This document shows, in pieces, positions 12,401 through 24,560 of a stretch of 64,000 nt of DNA (positions are counted from its first letter, which is position 1; each line of letters opens with the position of its first letter). Below the pieces are notes generated by a model. That model ran no database searches. It was not told the origin of the DNA and worked only from the letters and a program-made list of their open reading frames with translations. The position numbers were made by a program, and so were the translations under genes. The stretch comes from Tamarix chinensis (Eukaryota > Streptophyta > Magnoliopsida > Caryophyllales > Tamaricaceae): NCBI GenBank assembly GCA_030549775.1, contig CM060174.1, positions 43,104,586 through 43,168,585 of the forward strand, in the 5' to 3' direction.

Positions 12401-12913
12401 TCCTTCTTTCGTCTGATTTTATAAGTATTTTCGCAATAATTGCTAGGGGCTGTAGATTGTAGACTGTAGTTTGTAAATTATTGTCCTTGCCTGAAATTGA
12501 ATGCTAATGGTTGAATGATTCGATTCATTCGAATCTTTTTTCGTTTGTCTTCTTCTACTCCTTTTTTCTTTTGGCCCGACTGAGTGGGTGCACTGGGTCA
12601 GGGTGGGTTGCTTTTCCTGTTGAGGGGACGGGGGTAGGGCAGGGTCAGTCGCAGCCTCGCAGGGCACCATGGATGGTGTGGCTGATATTTCTTCTACTTT
12701 CGAATCTTACTGTGTGGGTAGGGTTACCGATATTTCGGTGCAATATCGGCGATATTTCCCGATATCCGATATTGCGCCGATATATCGGCGATATTGCTGT
12801 GAAAATTTTTTTCCGTCGCGTTTCGGTGGTTTTGCGTCGCGGCAGGGTCGGATTCCGCGAAATTGCGCCCGATACGCAATTTCGGATCCGCTATTTAGTT
12901 GTATGCCATAGAG

Positions 12914-12992
12914 CTGAGACTTTTTACCGAGGATCACCAATTTTAAGATCCTCGGGCATTTTGGGCTCAAATATCTTTGCCAAAACAGGGAT
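12914..12992 (+). pseudogene. Athila env-like ORF, part 2 (short island)
   Basis: This 79-bp island is bounded on the left by the hAT target duplication (12906-12913) and on the right by the retrotransposon duplication ATACT (12993-12997). It reads RAETFYRGSPILRSSGILG in one frame. It joins the segment ending at 5959 to the one starting at 18432, so it is leftover Athila sequence between two independent insertions. Confidence 0.6.
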
Positions 12993-12997
12993 ATACT

Positions 12998-13400
12998 TGA
13001 TAGGCCCATAATCAAATATACTTACGTCCGGAGGAATAAAAGGGCTGGATAGTGGGGGTTAGACGGGCAAAATAGTTATAGCAGGGGTTTTTTGGTCTTT
13101 TAGCAGAGCACGTAGCTGAGGAGTCTGTTAGGACCTATTTGTTGAGTCATATTTTTCTGTTATTGTACGTCGTGAGTCGGGGAGTCTGGGATATTTAAAA
13201 GGAGGGAAGTGAACGAAGGGAGAGAGAGAGAAAAGTGGACTGTAAATAGGAGGGGCCAGGACCTCGAATATCTGGCAGAACTATTTCATCAATATCAATA
13301 TTATCATTCTCTATTCCATATCTCTGTTTTCTATTGTTTAACTCATTTCAAAATATCTGTGAATTAGAGGAAGTGTCTGGTAGCAGTGAATCTGCTACCA
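12998..13400 (+). repeat. 5' LTR of the Reina-like element
   Basis: This 403-bp LTR starts TGATAGGCCC and ends TCTGCTACCA. It matches 18024-18426 except at about 7 positions. It contains a TATA-like ATATTTAAAAGG near 13190 and a GA-rich stretch downstream. Confidence 0.97.
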
Positions 13401-13402
13401 TT

Positions 13403-13420
13403 TGGTATCAAAGCCGTGCA
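13403..13420 (+). other. Primer binding site (initiator Met tRNA)
   Basis: TGGTATCAAAGCCGTGC lies two bases after the 5' LTR. It matches the usual plant TGGTATCAGAGC primer site with one change near its start. Confidence 0.9.
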
Positions 13421-13432
13421 TGATCGGGACAA

Positions 13433-16400
13433 ATGGCACAGAAGAAGATGGAAGCAATGGAAGAACGAATGGGAACTCTGGAGGAGAGACTGATTGTGAT
13501 ACAGGAAGAGTGGCAGCATGAAGTGGACGGCATCAAAGGGGACACACAGAAGATCCCACAGCTCGAAGAACCCTGATGGAGGTAATGGGCAGATTAGATC
13601 GGCTGATTAGGCAAGGAGATCGGGCTATGACTCCATCCAATTCACGGAAGGAGAAGGAGGACGAACGAGAGGTCACAAATACAGGACCAACCGCAACCCA
13701 CACCATAGAACAAGGGGTCCCACGGGTGGAGTACCGCCGTATTCGCCAACTGGAGCTTCCAATCTTCAGTGGTTCAGACCCGGATGGATGGCTGTTCCGC
13801 GCGGAACGATATTTTAATCTGAACCAGCTCACAGAGAATGAGAGGCTAGAATTGGTACCAGTGGCTATGGAGGGGAAGGCTCTCGCCTGGTTTCAATATG
13901 TGGAAGAAGGGAGACGGTTCACGACCTGGAGAAATTTCAAGGAGGCATTCCTTACCCGATTCCGACCGAAGCATGAAGGATCTCTCTGTGAAAAATTCTT
14001 AGCTATTCGTCTGGATACTTCAGTGGAGGAGTACCTGGAGGTGTTTGAGTCGTTGGCTGCCCTGTTGCAGGGACGATTAACAGAGGAAGTGCTCATCAGC
14101 ACTTTCCTGAACGGGCTCAAACCAGCGGTGCGGGCTGAGGTTCGAATGATGCGGCCCAATGGGTTGGCTGAGATAATGGAGTCGGCCCAAATGGTGGAAG
14201 ATAAAAATCGGGTCATCCAGACAGGGGGAAATGGTTTAAGTGGACTCGGGGAGATGGGATCCAGGCTGAGGTTACCATGTCGGGGAAATTCGAACCCAGG
14301 AAGTACCTACTCTACTTCGCCCAGCACTGGACCGACCAAACCGGTGGTCGCGAACTCAGCCCCGAGGTTCTCACCACCTAGTACCAACAACGCACCTCGC
14401 CTTGAGGAATCGCAAGCCAGCAGGAGAACTCCAGGAATCAGGCGACTTCCAGATGCTGAGCTGTTGCACCGACGAGAGAAGGGGCTCTGTTTTCGGTGTG
14501 AAGAAAAGTACTCGCCTGGCCATATCTGTAAGAATCGCATGCTCCACCTGCTGCTGATGGACGATACGGTTGAGCTGGACGAAGGAGAAACAGACGCACC
14601 CATGGAAGCGACCGAAGTAAGGGCGGAAGTCAAGGGCGAGGTAGAAATATCCATGAATTCAGTCGTGGGACTCACTACCCCTAGAACCATGAAGCTGAGA
14701 GGGACGATTCGGGAGGAGGCAGTAATTGTTTTGATCGACTGCGGTGCTACGCACAACTTCATTGCAGCCGAATTGGTGAAGAGGTTGGGACTCCCTATAA
14801 CTGAAACAGCCTCGTATGGAGTACTTATAGGGACCGGAAATTCTGTCCAGACACAAGGAATATGCAAGGGAGTTCGACTATCACTACCGGAGGTGGAGGT
14901 AATTGAAGACTTTCTGCCCCTTCAGTTAGGAAGTGCAGATGCCATATTAGGAATACAATGGTTGGAAAAATTGGGTATGATGCAGATCAACTGGAGGAAC
15001 CTACTGATGAAATTTACGGTGAATAGGACAGCAGTCACACTACGGGGAGATGCTGATTTGTGCAAAACCCAGGTCTCCCTTAAATCCTTAATTCGAACAG
15101 TATGCCAAGGGGGACAGGGAATTTTACTCGAATGTTGTGCACTTGCATCCAACTTCTGCTCAGAACAGGCACCGACCGGTATACCCCTCCCACTACAGGA
15201 GGTAGTGCAGAGCTTTCCTGAGGTAACAAGGAAACCGTGGGGACTTCCCCCCCAACGCAGATTGGACCACAGAATTCCAATGATCTCTGGTACTGGACCA
15301 ATAAGTGTGAGGCCCTACCGGTACCCTCAAGTGCAGAAAGATGAGATTGAACGTCTAGTGGGAGAGATGCTGGCAGCCGGGGTGATTAGACCCAGCCACA
15401 GTCCTTTCTCAAGCCCAGTGCTACTAATCAGGAAGAAAGACAACAGTTGGCGGTTCTGTGTTGACTATAGAGCCCTGAACAATGTGACAATCCCTGATAA
15501 ATTTCCCATACCTATGATTGATGAATTGCTTGATGAGCTGCATGGAGCCTCTGTGTTCTCCAAGCTGGATTTAAAGTCGGGATACCACCAAATCAGAGTA
15601 AACCCCGAGGATGTCCCAAAGACTGCTTTTCGGACACATGAAGGGCACTATGAATTCCTGGTAATGTCGTTCGGACTGACTAATGCACCGGCTACTTTTC
15701 AAGCTTTGATGAATGATGTATTTAAACCCTTCCTCCGTAAGTTCGTATTGGTATTTTTTGACGATATATTGGTGTATAGCCAAGACATGGAAAGTCATGC
15801 CAAACACTTAACAGCAGTGTTTGAAGTATTGCGTACTAATGCCCTAACAGTGAACATAAAAAAATGTGCATTTGGACAGTTGGAACTGGAGTACTTGGGT
15901 CATATAATCTCTGCCGCAGGGGTGGCGGCTGACCCATCTAAACTCAAGTGTATAAAGAACTGGCCGGTACCAAAAACATTGAAGGAGCTGCGGGGATTCT
16001 TGGGTTTGACAGGATATTACAGGAAATTTGTGAAGCACTACGGGCACATAGCAGCTCCTCTCACAGCTCAATTAAAAAAAGATAGTTTCGGATGAAATGT
16101 TGAGGCTCAGGAAGCATTTGATAAACTCAAGCAGGCTATGTCATCAGTACCAGTTTTGGGGCTGCCCGATTTTCGGGAACCCTTTGTGACAGAAACGGAT
16201 GCCTCGGGAATTGGTGTTGGAGCAGTGCTGATGCAGAAACAGCGTCCAATCACCTATTTCAGCCAAGCCTTAGGCCAGCGAGCGCGTCTGAAGTCCGTAT
16301 ATGAAAGGGAATTAATGGCAGTAGTGTTGGCCATCCAGCGATGGCGACACTATCTTATGGGACAGAGATTTACAGTGAGGACTGATCAAAAGAGCCTAAA

Positions 16401-18078
16401 GTACTTGTTGGAGCAGCGAGTAATACCCGAAGAGCATCTCAGATGGATTACAAAGTTGTGGAGTTACAACTTTACTATTGAATACAAACCCGGAGGGGAG
16501 AACAAGGCTGCAGACGCACTATCCCGGAGGGAAGCAGAAGCTGATTGTGCTGCTCTCTCTGCTGTGTGGATAAAGGATTGGAGCTCCCTTCAATCTGAAG
16601 TGGCAGCTAACCCGAAATTGAGGGCCATAGCGCAGGAGTTACAACAGGGGCTGCCGAACACAGGAGGTTACAACTTGCAACAAGGAAATTTAATGTATCA
16701 TGGGCGTTTAGTCATTCCAGCAAAATCTGAATGGAGGAAGAAGTTACTGGCAGAATTTCATGGTGGAGGATTGGGAGGCCACTCGGGAGCATTAAGAACA
16801 TATCATAGACTAGCAAGGGAGGTATACTGGCCAGGAATGAGAAAGGAGGTTCAGGATTATGTTGCCGGGTGCGGGGTATGCCAACAAAATAAATACCAGA
16901 CTTTGAGCCCAGCAGGGTTGTTACAGCCCTTGCCTATTCCTCAACAGGTCTGGGAAGATATTTCACTAGACTTTGTGGAAGGACTGCCTAGTTCAGAAGG
17001 TTATGACTGCGTGATGGTAGTAGTGGACCGTTTGACCAAGTATGGCCACTTTATTCCCTTAAAGCATCCCTTTACTGCACGTGTGGTTGCTGCTATATTT
17101 GTGAAAGAAATAGTCCACTTACTTGGGATTCCAAAATCGATAGTGTCAGATCGGGATAAGGTGTTTGTGAGCAACTTTTGGAAGGAACTGTTTAAGTTGC
17201 AGGGCACAAAGTTGCGTTTTAGCACGGCATACCATCCCCAAACGGATGGCCAAACAGAGGTGGTCAATCGGAGTTTGGAGACCTACTTACGCTGTTTTGT
17301 AGGGGACAAACCCAAACAGTGGGTAAAGTGGATACCCTGGGCAGAGTTCTGGTATAATACCTCCTACCATTCGGCTATCCAGTCTACACCTTTCGCTGCC
17401 TTATATGGCCGAGACCCCCCCCCCTCACTGCTGCGTTATGAAACCGGGAATACTCCCTTTGCAGCAGTGGATCATGAGCTTAAGGAGAGGGATGCAGTTC
17501 TGGAGGAATTGAAATATCACCTCCAGCGGGCTCAGTTGAGAATGAAGCAACAGGCAGACAAGAAGCGAAGGGAGCAGGAGTTTACGGTAGGAAGTTGGGT
17601 ATTTGTGAAGCTGAAACCATATCGCCACAGATCTTTGGCTAAACACCTCAATGAGAAACTAGCCCCAAGGTATTTTGGCCCATACCAAGTGGAGGCCAGG
17701 GTGGGAAAGGTGGCGTATCGCCTTAAGTTACCGGATGATGCCTCCATACATCCTGTTTTTCATGTGTCCTTACTCAAGGAGGCAGTGGGGGAAGGAAGTC
17801 AGGCCCAACCTTTTACCCCGGTTCTAACCGTTGATATAGAGTGGAAGGTTGAACCTGAAGCTGTCCTGGATTTGCGCTACAACTCCCAAGGCACACTGGA
17901 AGTTCTGATTAAGTGGAAGGGGTTGCCAGAGTTCGAAGAATCTTGGGAGGAATTTGATCTCATCAATCAGCAGTTTCCTGAGTTTCACCTTGAGGAAAAG
18001 GTGAAGGTCCGAGGGGAGAGTAATGATAGGCCCATAATCAAATATACTTACGTCCGGAGGAATAAAAGGGCTGGATAG
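13433..18078 (+). pseudogene. gag-pol of the Reina-like element, two lesions
   Basis: The likely start is ATG 13433, just after the primer site. This frame gives a coiled-coil-like 47-residue segment and meets TGA at 13574. Gag continues in the next frame (open from 13576), consistent with loss of one base near 13565-13570. Domains in order: gag (GSDPDGWLFRAERYF); zinc knuckle CFRCEEKYSPGHIC; protease IDCGATHNFI (the family usually has DSG); RT ([10 protein letters not shown]); a TGA at 16093-16095 in place of a Trp codon; RNase H (TDASGIGVGAVLM, then TDQKSLKYLL and ADALSRR); integrase (HHCC region with CGVCQQNK; core SLDFVEGLP, SDRDKVF, HPQTDGQTEV); and a chromodomain (IKWKGLPEFEESWEEF). The reading frame runs 55 bases into the 3' LTR, so the polypurine tract (GAGGGGAGAG, about 18010) is coding. 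A one-base loss and one nonsense change are the only disabling lesions I see. Confidence 0.95.
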
Positions 18079-18426
18079 TGGGGGTTAGACGGGCAAAATA
18101 GTTATAGCAAGGGTTTTTTGGTCTTTTAGCAGAGCACGTAGCTGAGGAGTCTGTTAGGACCTATTTGCTGAGTCATATTTTTCTGTTATTGTACGTCGTG
18201 AGTCGGGGAGTCTGGGATATTTAAAAGGAGGGAAGTGAACGAAGGGAGAGAGAGAGAAAAGTGGACGGTAAACAGGAGGGGCCAGGACCTCGAATATCTG
18301 GCAGAACTATTTCATCAATATCAATATTATCATTCTCTATTCCATATCTCTGTTTTCTATTGTTTAATTCATTTCAGAATATCTGTGAGTTAGAGGAAGT
18401 GTCTGGTAGCAGTGAATCTGCTACCA
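18024..18426 (+). repeat. 3' LTR of the Reina-like element
   Basis: This 403-bp LTR is the same length as the 5' copy. It is preceded by the purine-rich GAGGGGAGAGTAA and followed by the target duplication ATACT. The first 55 bases also encode the end of pol (stop at 18076-18078). Confidence 0.97.
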
Positions 18427-18431
18427 ATACT

Positions 18432-19280
18432 CCTAGGCCTTACAGCGGACTCTACGCTAAGACCTCATTGATCTATAACCCTACATTGAGGTATGTCCAA
18501 CGACTGTTGATTGGGATACTTTTTGGTCAGGGAGAGAGCCAAGGAAATGTGGATAAGCTAGAGCTATGGACTCTATATTGTATGCTCTGAGATGCTGCCC
18601 TTAATGGAGAGTATTATCTGGCGGATCACCTAAGTAATATTAGTACTAGCATTACTAGTGATATCATCATCGGAGGAATTATAAAGTACATTGCCTGACA
18701 GCTTGGATATGATATCAAACATTACTGGATATCATCATTGGAGGAATTATAAAGTACATTGCCCGATAGCTTGGATATGATATCAAATGTATCTCAGTTA
18801 ACCTTCCGAAGACATATCTAGGGTTAGCAACTTGCACAATTATAAAACTCATTATGCGAGACGGGTTGCAGTTCTAACTTTTATATAACTAGGAAGCGTG
18901 GTATTCGTTACCTAACAGAGCTTTTACCACTCTAATTGGCAACAAGAACTCCAGCTGACTACTTTTAATAGCCACACCTCGCCCTAGTCAACATGTTCTC
19001 CCCTCAAAAAGAACAGCCCAACACCACTGTGAAGCATTTGCTTCACCATTGCTTCCTCTTCCACCACCCCCGTCCTTTGACACAGATCAGGGTCTTTCAT
19101 TTGGAACATCTTGGGATGCCAAATTCCAGCGAATCGATGAACGATTCGATACGCTAGAAGCCCAAATCGCTATTCTTAGGGATTCCGTTGCTCCCATAGA
19201 CCAAATAAACACAATGATCCAGTAAATGTATCAATGGCATCTTTAGCAAAGTTCCGACCCCCACAGCCCCCACAGTAAGT
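18432..19280 (+). pseudogene. Athila env-like ORF, part 3 and C-terminus
   Basis: The translation resumes as PYSGLYAKTSLIYNP and LRYVQRLLIGILFGQGES, then GEYYLADHL and DIIIGGIIKYIA. These are the motifs of the Athila env-like ORF (R-Y-x-x-R-x-L, then W/YYLADHL, then IVIGGLI). A tandem duplication (18651-18788) and stops break the frame. The C-terminal part (FQRIDERFDTLEAQIAILR, near 19110-19180) is a short coiled-coil-like helix typical of the end of this ORF. Joined with 5533-5959 and 12914-12992 it makes one gene split by two insertions. Confidence 0.65.
18651..18788. repeat. Two-copy tandem duplication, about 69 bp
   Basis: ATTACTAGTGATATCATCAT... (18651-18720) is repeated as ATTACTGGATATCATCATTG... 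(18721-18788). The shared core is AATTATAAAGTACATTGCC, then AGCTTGGATATGATATCAAA. It lies inside the decayed Athila env-like ORF and adds a frame-breaking second copy. Confidence 0.9.
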
Positions 19281-20743
19281 GCACTTCTTTCCCGCCCCCA
19301 CCTTTTCTCATACACACACATTGAGGACAATGCATTGTTTAAGCATAGGGGGATTTTTCTCGACTTGCCACTTGCCATTTTTATTATTTTTCTTTCTTTT
19401 TATTTTTGTTTGGTGTATTTTTCTTTTTCTTTCTTTCTTCATGTTGTCTTTTCTTTTTTTTTTTAGTTTGTTTGGTGTTCCTTTTGATCTAAAAATAAAA
19501 TAAAATAAAATAATATTGAGAAATGATAAGTTAATGATGAAAATTCGGTTAGAATTCTCTACATATCCTAATCATATACTAGTGAGACCGATAGACTGCG
19601 AGCAAGTGTAAAGAAAAAAGGTTTTGAAATGTTTTAAGCGTGCACTCTTTTATTAATAGACTCTTAAACCACTTATTACTTTAGCACTCTAGAGGTTCAT
19701 CTTCGTTGATTTACCCATCTAGACTGAGATATAGGAATTAGAATTAATAGCAAAAGAACTAGTGCGATCTTGAGCCTTATAGACTGTCCATAATTTTTAT
19801 AGTCTTACTGATTCTTGATTGTGTGTATTCTCCCCTAATGTGTGAAACTAAAACTTTATAAATTCTCTTCAAGGCCACATATAATTCACAAGTGCATTAA
19901 GATGATTAAGGCACATGTTTTCTTTTCTTATATACATTAACTAAATTACCTACCAAATAACATTTATATCCTTTGCTTAACCTCTTTAAGCATAAAACTT
20001 AATTCTTCAATAAAAAACCTACATTGGTGGCCATATTTCCAAGTTATTACCTTACCCTTGTCCAAACACTAGGGGATAACTCTTGAATGTATTTGAATGT
20101 AGGAATGCTAAGGATAAGTATGGGAGTGTACTAAAGAAGAGTGTGGTAGATTCTGTGTTGAGAAAATGACCAAAATATAGCTTCATCCTTTTTATTATCG
20201 TACTTTCTCTTTCATTTATCCAAATAAATAAATAAATAAAAGGGAGATATGAATGAGAGAAAGAGAGAGAGAAAGAAGAAAAAGAAAAAGAAAAAGAAAA
20301 GAATAAGTGTTAAAGTTGGGATATGGGCAGATTAATCTTATAATTCAAACGAGTGGGATAAATTGATGGCAAAGGCCTTGGTTGGTATATATTTTGGAGT
20401 ATGATGATATATTGTTAATCTCAAATTCTAAGAAATATTTTTATTGCTATCACTCCATCTATTTTTGGGTCTTTAACTACAATCCTAGACTTGTCCTACC
20501 CTTTACCCAAGCCCCATTACACCTTCAATAAGACCTTATGATTTTTGTGTTGCATAACGTATGGCGGAGAATGAGAATACGTGCAAGCTTATGGTCGATC
20601 ACAATCGACAGAGAGAATTTTGAGAGAAACAAAAACACACATGAGAAGCGTTTACACTTACCTAAAGTAAGGAAGTCTATTTCTCCATTAAATCCTTGTC
20701 TCATAAGGATGAGCATTTATACGATCCTAAACCTTTTTAAAGT
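19281..20743 (+). other. Athila 3' untranslated region, first part
   Basis: There is no coding sequence. TTGAGGACAATGCATTGTTT at 19320 followed by a GGGGGAT run is a block commonly seen after the last ORF in Athila/Tat elements. T-rich (19376-19470), AAAAT-repeat (19490-19512) and GA-rich (20238-20305) tracts follow. The region is cut at 20751/20752 by the second hAT-type element and continues at 26154. Confidence 0.55.
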
Positions 20744-20774
20744 GTCATACTTAGAGGTGGCAAACGAGTCATTT

Positions 20775-21065
20775 GGGTCGGGTTAGGGTCGGGTTGATAT
20801 GGGTCGGGTCAACTTTTGTTTACTATACAATCCAGTCGGGTTTGGGTTTGGGTTCGGGTCTAATTCGGTTCGGGTGTGTTTTGGGTTATGTTGCTTTGGG
20901 TCGGGTTCGGGTTTGATTCGGGTTAAATGACGGGTCGGGTGTGATTTGGGTCGGGTCGATGCTAGGTTCTTCGAATTTCTCGGGTTCGGTTCTATTTCGG
21001 GTTTGACTCGGGTCTATAGAATTCGGGTTAGGTTTGGGTTCGGGTTCGGGTTCGGGTCACTATAT
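20775..21065 (+). repeat. G-rich degenerate array, left subterminal
   Basis: Irregular repeats of CGGGTT, CGGGTC and TTCGGGT. The first stretch, GGGTCGGGTTAGGGTCGGG (20775-20793), has four GGG runs with 2-3 base loops, a canonical quadruplex pattern. A matching array on the same strand lies at 25790-26130. Confidence 0.85.
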
Positions 21066-21179
21066 GGGTCGGATGTGAATCGGATCAACTAAGTGTCAGA
21101 TCTATCGATTTTTTCGAATTCGGGTCTATTTCGGGTCTATAGATTTTAGGTCAAATCAAAAAACTCAAATTAGGTATTA

Positions 21180-23995
21180 TTTATAACAGTATGAATCATG
21201 ATCGAGAGTAAGTTTGAACATAAAAATGGGAACTTGTATGAAATAAAATAAAATAAAATTATTTTTAATTTTTACAAAATTAACTTTAAGTATTTTTATA
21301 ATACTAATAAAATCTTTGAACACACCACCATCACAAATTAAAATAAGAGAGTTTTTTCCTAGCCGTAATAGTATGACCTTATCCTATTACTATTAGTTTG
21401 GTTTTAGCTTCTTTTGCTGTGGTTTTTTAATTTCTCAGTGTCACATCGTCACTATTTTTCATTTTCAATAATAATTTTTAATATACAATAAATAAATATG
21501 TGATAAATGAAAATAACAATCATCAATAACTTTGCGAAAAATGAAATATCAAAGTTGTCTTATGATTATAAACCCTATACCACTTCCAATGAATTTGTCT
21601 CAATGCCTAACTTAGTAAAACAATACTCCGTCATAGCACACTAAATTCTATATTGTATGTTTGATGTCTTAAGACAATTATCTATATTATAAATATGTCG
21701 ATAGATATTTATAATGGTCACAACATAGCTAATAAGTGACAATATATCGCCTTTTACACCTTAAATTACAAATATAATTTTCATAATTTCCTACATTACT
21801 TTTCCTGCATTGTTCATGTTCAATTTGCATCAATATGCATATCATCCATTTCCTTCGTTCTTATAATTGCTAACATATGGTGGACCATGCACTTCCTTTG
21901 TTAATTATTTTATTTCTTGATATTATGGCATAATATTCTAGAAGCAAGTGCATGGTATCCTCAATAATTTTCTTTGGTCACTGAATCAGTGCAGAGTCAT
22001 TTGATCTCCTCCTATTTCAATTCATTCAAATAACCCATATTAGTGTACACGTCATTTTTAACGTATCATCATCTAAATGTTAGATTATAAAATAGACTCA
22101 ATCAAATTCATTATCTTTTTATAGTATGCAACTTCACTATGGATTATCATCATCCAAATAAAACATTTGGGTAATTGGGCAATCATTAATCTCATGCACC
22201 AAAGTCTAAGTTACTTGTTCACATATCTCACACATTGGTCCATTTGTACCTTTCTCAACCAACCTATTTTTAGTTAATAGCTACTCCTTACAAGCCTTTG
22301 ATTCTTTGAAGTATTAATCTTAATCTGATATTCTTAGTGAGGATTCTGAGGTGCTAGATTTGTTGTCATTGCAAACTTGATGATGATGACTCATCCTTTA
22401 CTCCCTTTAGATCTTTTAGCTCAATATCATTCCAAGCTAACCTAGTTGGTTGTAAAGTTAATAAAGCTTTAAAATATCCAATAATTTCATAGGTTGTAAA
22501 ATAGGTCATAATAAATTTGTATTCTTTTGCTATGAGCCATGATCCAATAATTTCATGATATATCTCATGTGCGTTGCATTTCAATAGTTATAAACTCATT
22601 TTCTAATCTAAATTATTTGGATGAAGTAAAAAATACCTTCTATTATGGCTTACTCATGCATTGCATCATCCTATACCTGTATATCTAACTCATCTCCAAC
22701 ACATCACACACAGTTTCTAGTAATGTGTTGTCATAGATTCTATGATATGCTAAGATACTATTATATTAGGGAAATTCAATCTATAATATGAAAATATTAA
22801 ATATTCATATATAAAAGAAACCAATATCAAAATAAATACTAGAAATATAATTTATATAATGAGTTAACTCAATTTTAGTTGGTTGCAATCATTATAAATA
22901 TCTCACTTGTCATTAATTTAATTACAAAACAAAACTTACCGTTGAAGATGCACATTCTTAAGTAAATTTATAAAATTATAACTTAGTTACCCTTTTATAT
23001 TAATAATTAACTTATTATACGGTAATTCTATAAAAAAAATTGACAGATTATCTTTCAAGTTTTAATAAATCTTGATTTTTAAACTCGAACATCATTAATC
23101 ATCCAATAAATCAATAAAAAAAAAGTTCAGAGCACACATGCAAAAGATAAGGTGAACATCCAATGAATTATTCTTAATGATCTACCAATTTTACAAATAA
23201 ACAAGTTTTAGCAAAAATAATATATTTAATTAATTAAGTACAAAATAATGAGTTCAATATTTATGAATTGAAATTTAGCAAAAATGAATAAATATTGCTT
23301 TAGTTAAAATATATTAAAAAAATGATATAATTTACATATGAGGTGGACTACTAGTCTATTGATAATTTGATATTATGAATTAAGGAGTAAAAAACCATAT
23401 TACAAATGCTAAAGCTATAATTAACGTAAAATTTTAAAATGAGTACAAATATACATACTATCACAAAATATTGCTAACATACCATTACCAACTAACAAAT
23501 ACTATCAAAGGGAATTAGTATTATAAAGTATAAAGATGTAAATGCTAAATATGCTATGAATAAATTACATATATAATTTAGTCTCAAACTTTAATTAGGG
23601 TTAGAAATACAAATAACTTTTATCTTTAAATTAAATGATAATTATAATTAATAATAACATTATATATATTATTATTACATTTAACTACTATGAGAAATAA
23701 ACTCAAAATCTTACAACGATTAAATTTTATTTAAAAGTCTCATTTTTGACTCATTTTATTTTTTATACATTAAATACTAAATATTTTTTTAACACTTTGT
23801 CCCCTATTAAATGTTTCACTTACTTCTTATTTTTCTAAGCCCCTTAATTTTATATAAACTATAATAAGATATTAGTTAAAATATTTCTAATTTTCTAGTA
23901 ACTTTATATTTTTTTTAATATTTCATCTAAATCTTATTTTCCCCCCAATATCTATATTTTATTTTCCCTCCAAATCTAACCTATTAGATATCACT
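21180..23995. other. AT-rich interior of the 5.4-kb hAT-type element
   Basis: No ORF longer than about 70 codons and no recognisable domain on either strand. It is mostly A/T-rich, with occasional tracts that look like degraded unique sequence (21990-22330, 22366-22584). I see nothing that identifies its origin. Confidence 0.5.
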
Positions 23996-24211
23996 CATCA
24001 AAATATTTCCCGCGTATATAGCTACAGCTACACTGCTGCTGCTACTACTTACTGCTATACTAGTTTACTGCTGGTCTACTCTATTACCCAGTTACTCTGT
24101 TAAGGCCTTAAGGCTCACAGACAAAACAAGTCATGCAGTGACACAGCCTCACCTCACACTCGCACTCACACAGTCACACTGTCGCACACTCACACAGGAC
24201 AACAGAAGACT

Positions 24212-24418
24212 CTGCTTCCTTCGTCGATCGTCAGTTCGTCACTGCACTGGTCACTCATCACTGTCGCGTTTGGTTTTGGTGTGAATCGTGTGATTCGAAC
24301 CAAACGGGCAGAAACATATCCTGCTTCCTTCGTCGATCGTCAGTTCGTCACTGCCTCACTGTCGCGTTTGGTTGTGGTGTGAATCGTGTGATTCGAACCA
24401 AACGGGCAGAAACATATC
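24212..24418. repeat. Tandem duplication of about 100 bp with internal palindromes
   Basis: Two copies (24212-24320 and 24321-24418) both begin CTGCTTCCTTCGTCGATCGT and end GGGCAGAAACATATC. The second lacks about 11 bases. Each copy contains GTTTGGTT ... GAATC GTGT GATTC G AACCAAAC, which can fold into a stem. It lies just upstream of the captured CLPX exons. Confidence 0.88.
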
Positions 24419-24560
24419 TTCCTCTGTTTCTCTTACCTCTATCAGCTGGATTCATGAAGGATTATTTTGCTACAGTGCTTCCTCAATCACACAGATAAGC
24501 ACGAATGTAAAATTCTATTAAAATTTTTAACTTCACCTTTTTCCCCCCTTTTCTTGGTAG

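Larger units (their letters stand above)
5968..12905 (-). mobile_element. hAT element, 6.9 kb, near-autonomous
   Basis: The ends are exact. An 8-bp duplication CCATAGAG lies at 5960-5967 and 12906-12913. The termini are inverted: CATACAATAAAAC at the left, and the complement of the right end reads CATACAACTAAAT. The left subterminal region is dense in CGCGGT-type motifs (5980-6075). The right one is dense in CGATAT/TATCGG motifs (12720-12900). Inside are a minus-strand transposase gene (10359-6952), an AT-rich duplicated block (about 10421-11990) and a CT-rich leader-like block (about 12040-12390). An 8-bp duplication plus a BED/DUF659/dimerisation transposase is diagnostic of hAT. It was inserted in the Athila env-like ORF. 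Two shorter relatives occur at 33720 and 37923. Confidence 0.95.
12998..18426 (+). mobile_element. Reina-like chromovirus LTR retrotransposon, nearly intact
   Basis: This is a complete 5429-bp element with two 403-bp LTRs and a 5-bp target duplication ATACT (12993-12997 and 18427-18431). The LTRs start TGATAG and end CTACCA. By eye they differ at 7 positions, six of them transitions, which suggests a recent insertion. A primer binding site for initiator Met tRNA follows the 5' LTR. One gag-pol frame fills the interior and ends within the 3' LTR. Short LTRs, compact size and a C-terminal chromodomain fit the Reina branch of chromoviruses. Confidence 0.96.

Noticed and set aside
12511..13011. 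166-codon plus-strand ORF
   Set aside because: It crosses the hAT terminus and target duplication and the start of an LTR, so it joins unrelated sequences by chance.
18261..18590. 109-codon ORF over the 3' LTR end
   Set aside because: Its first half is LTR sequence and its second half is the Athila env-like remnant. It is an accidental fusion.
19279..19503. Phe-rich 74-codon ORF
   Set aside because: Comes from a poly-T tract in the Athila 3' UTR.
20752..21065. G-rich array as a subtelomeric or telomere-variant repeat
   Set aside because: The array starts exactly at an element end with a target duplication, and a matching array marks the other end, so it belongs to the transposon.
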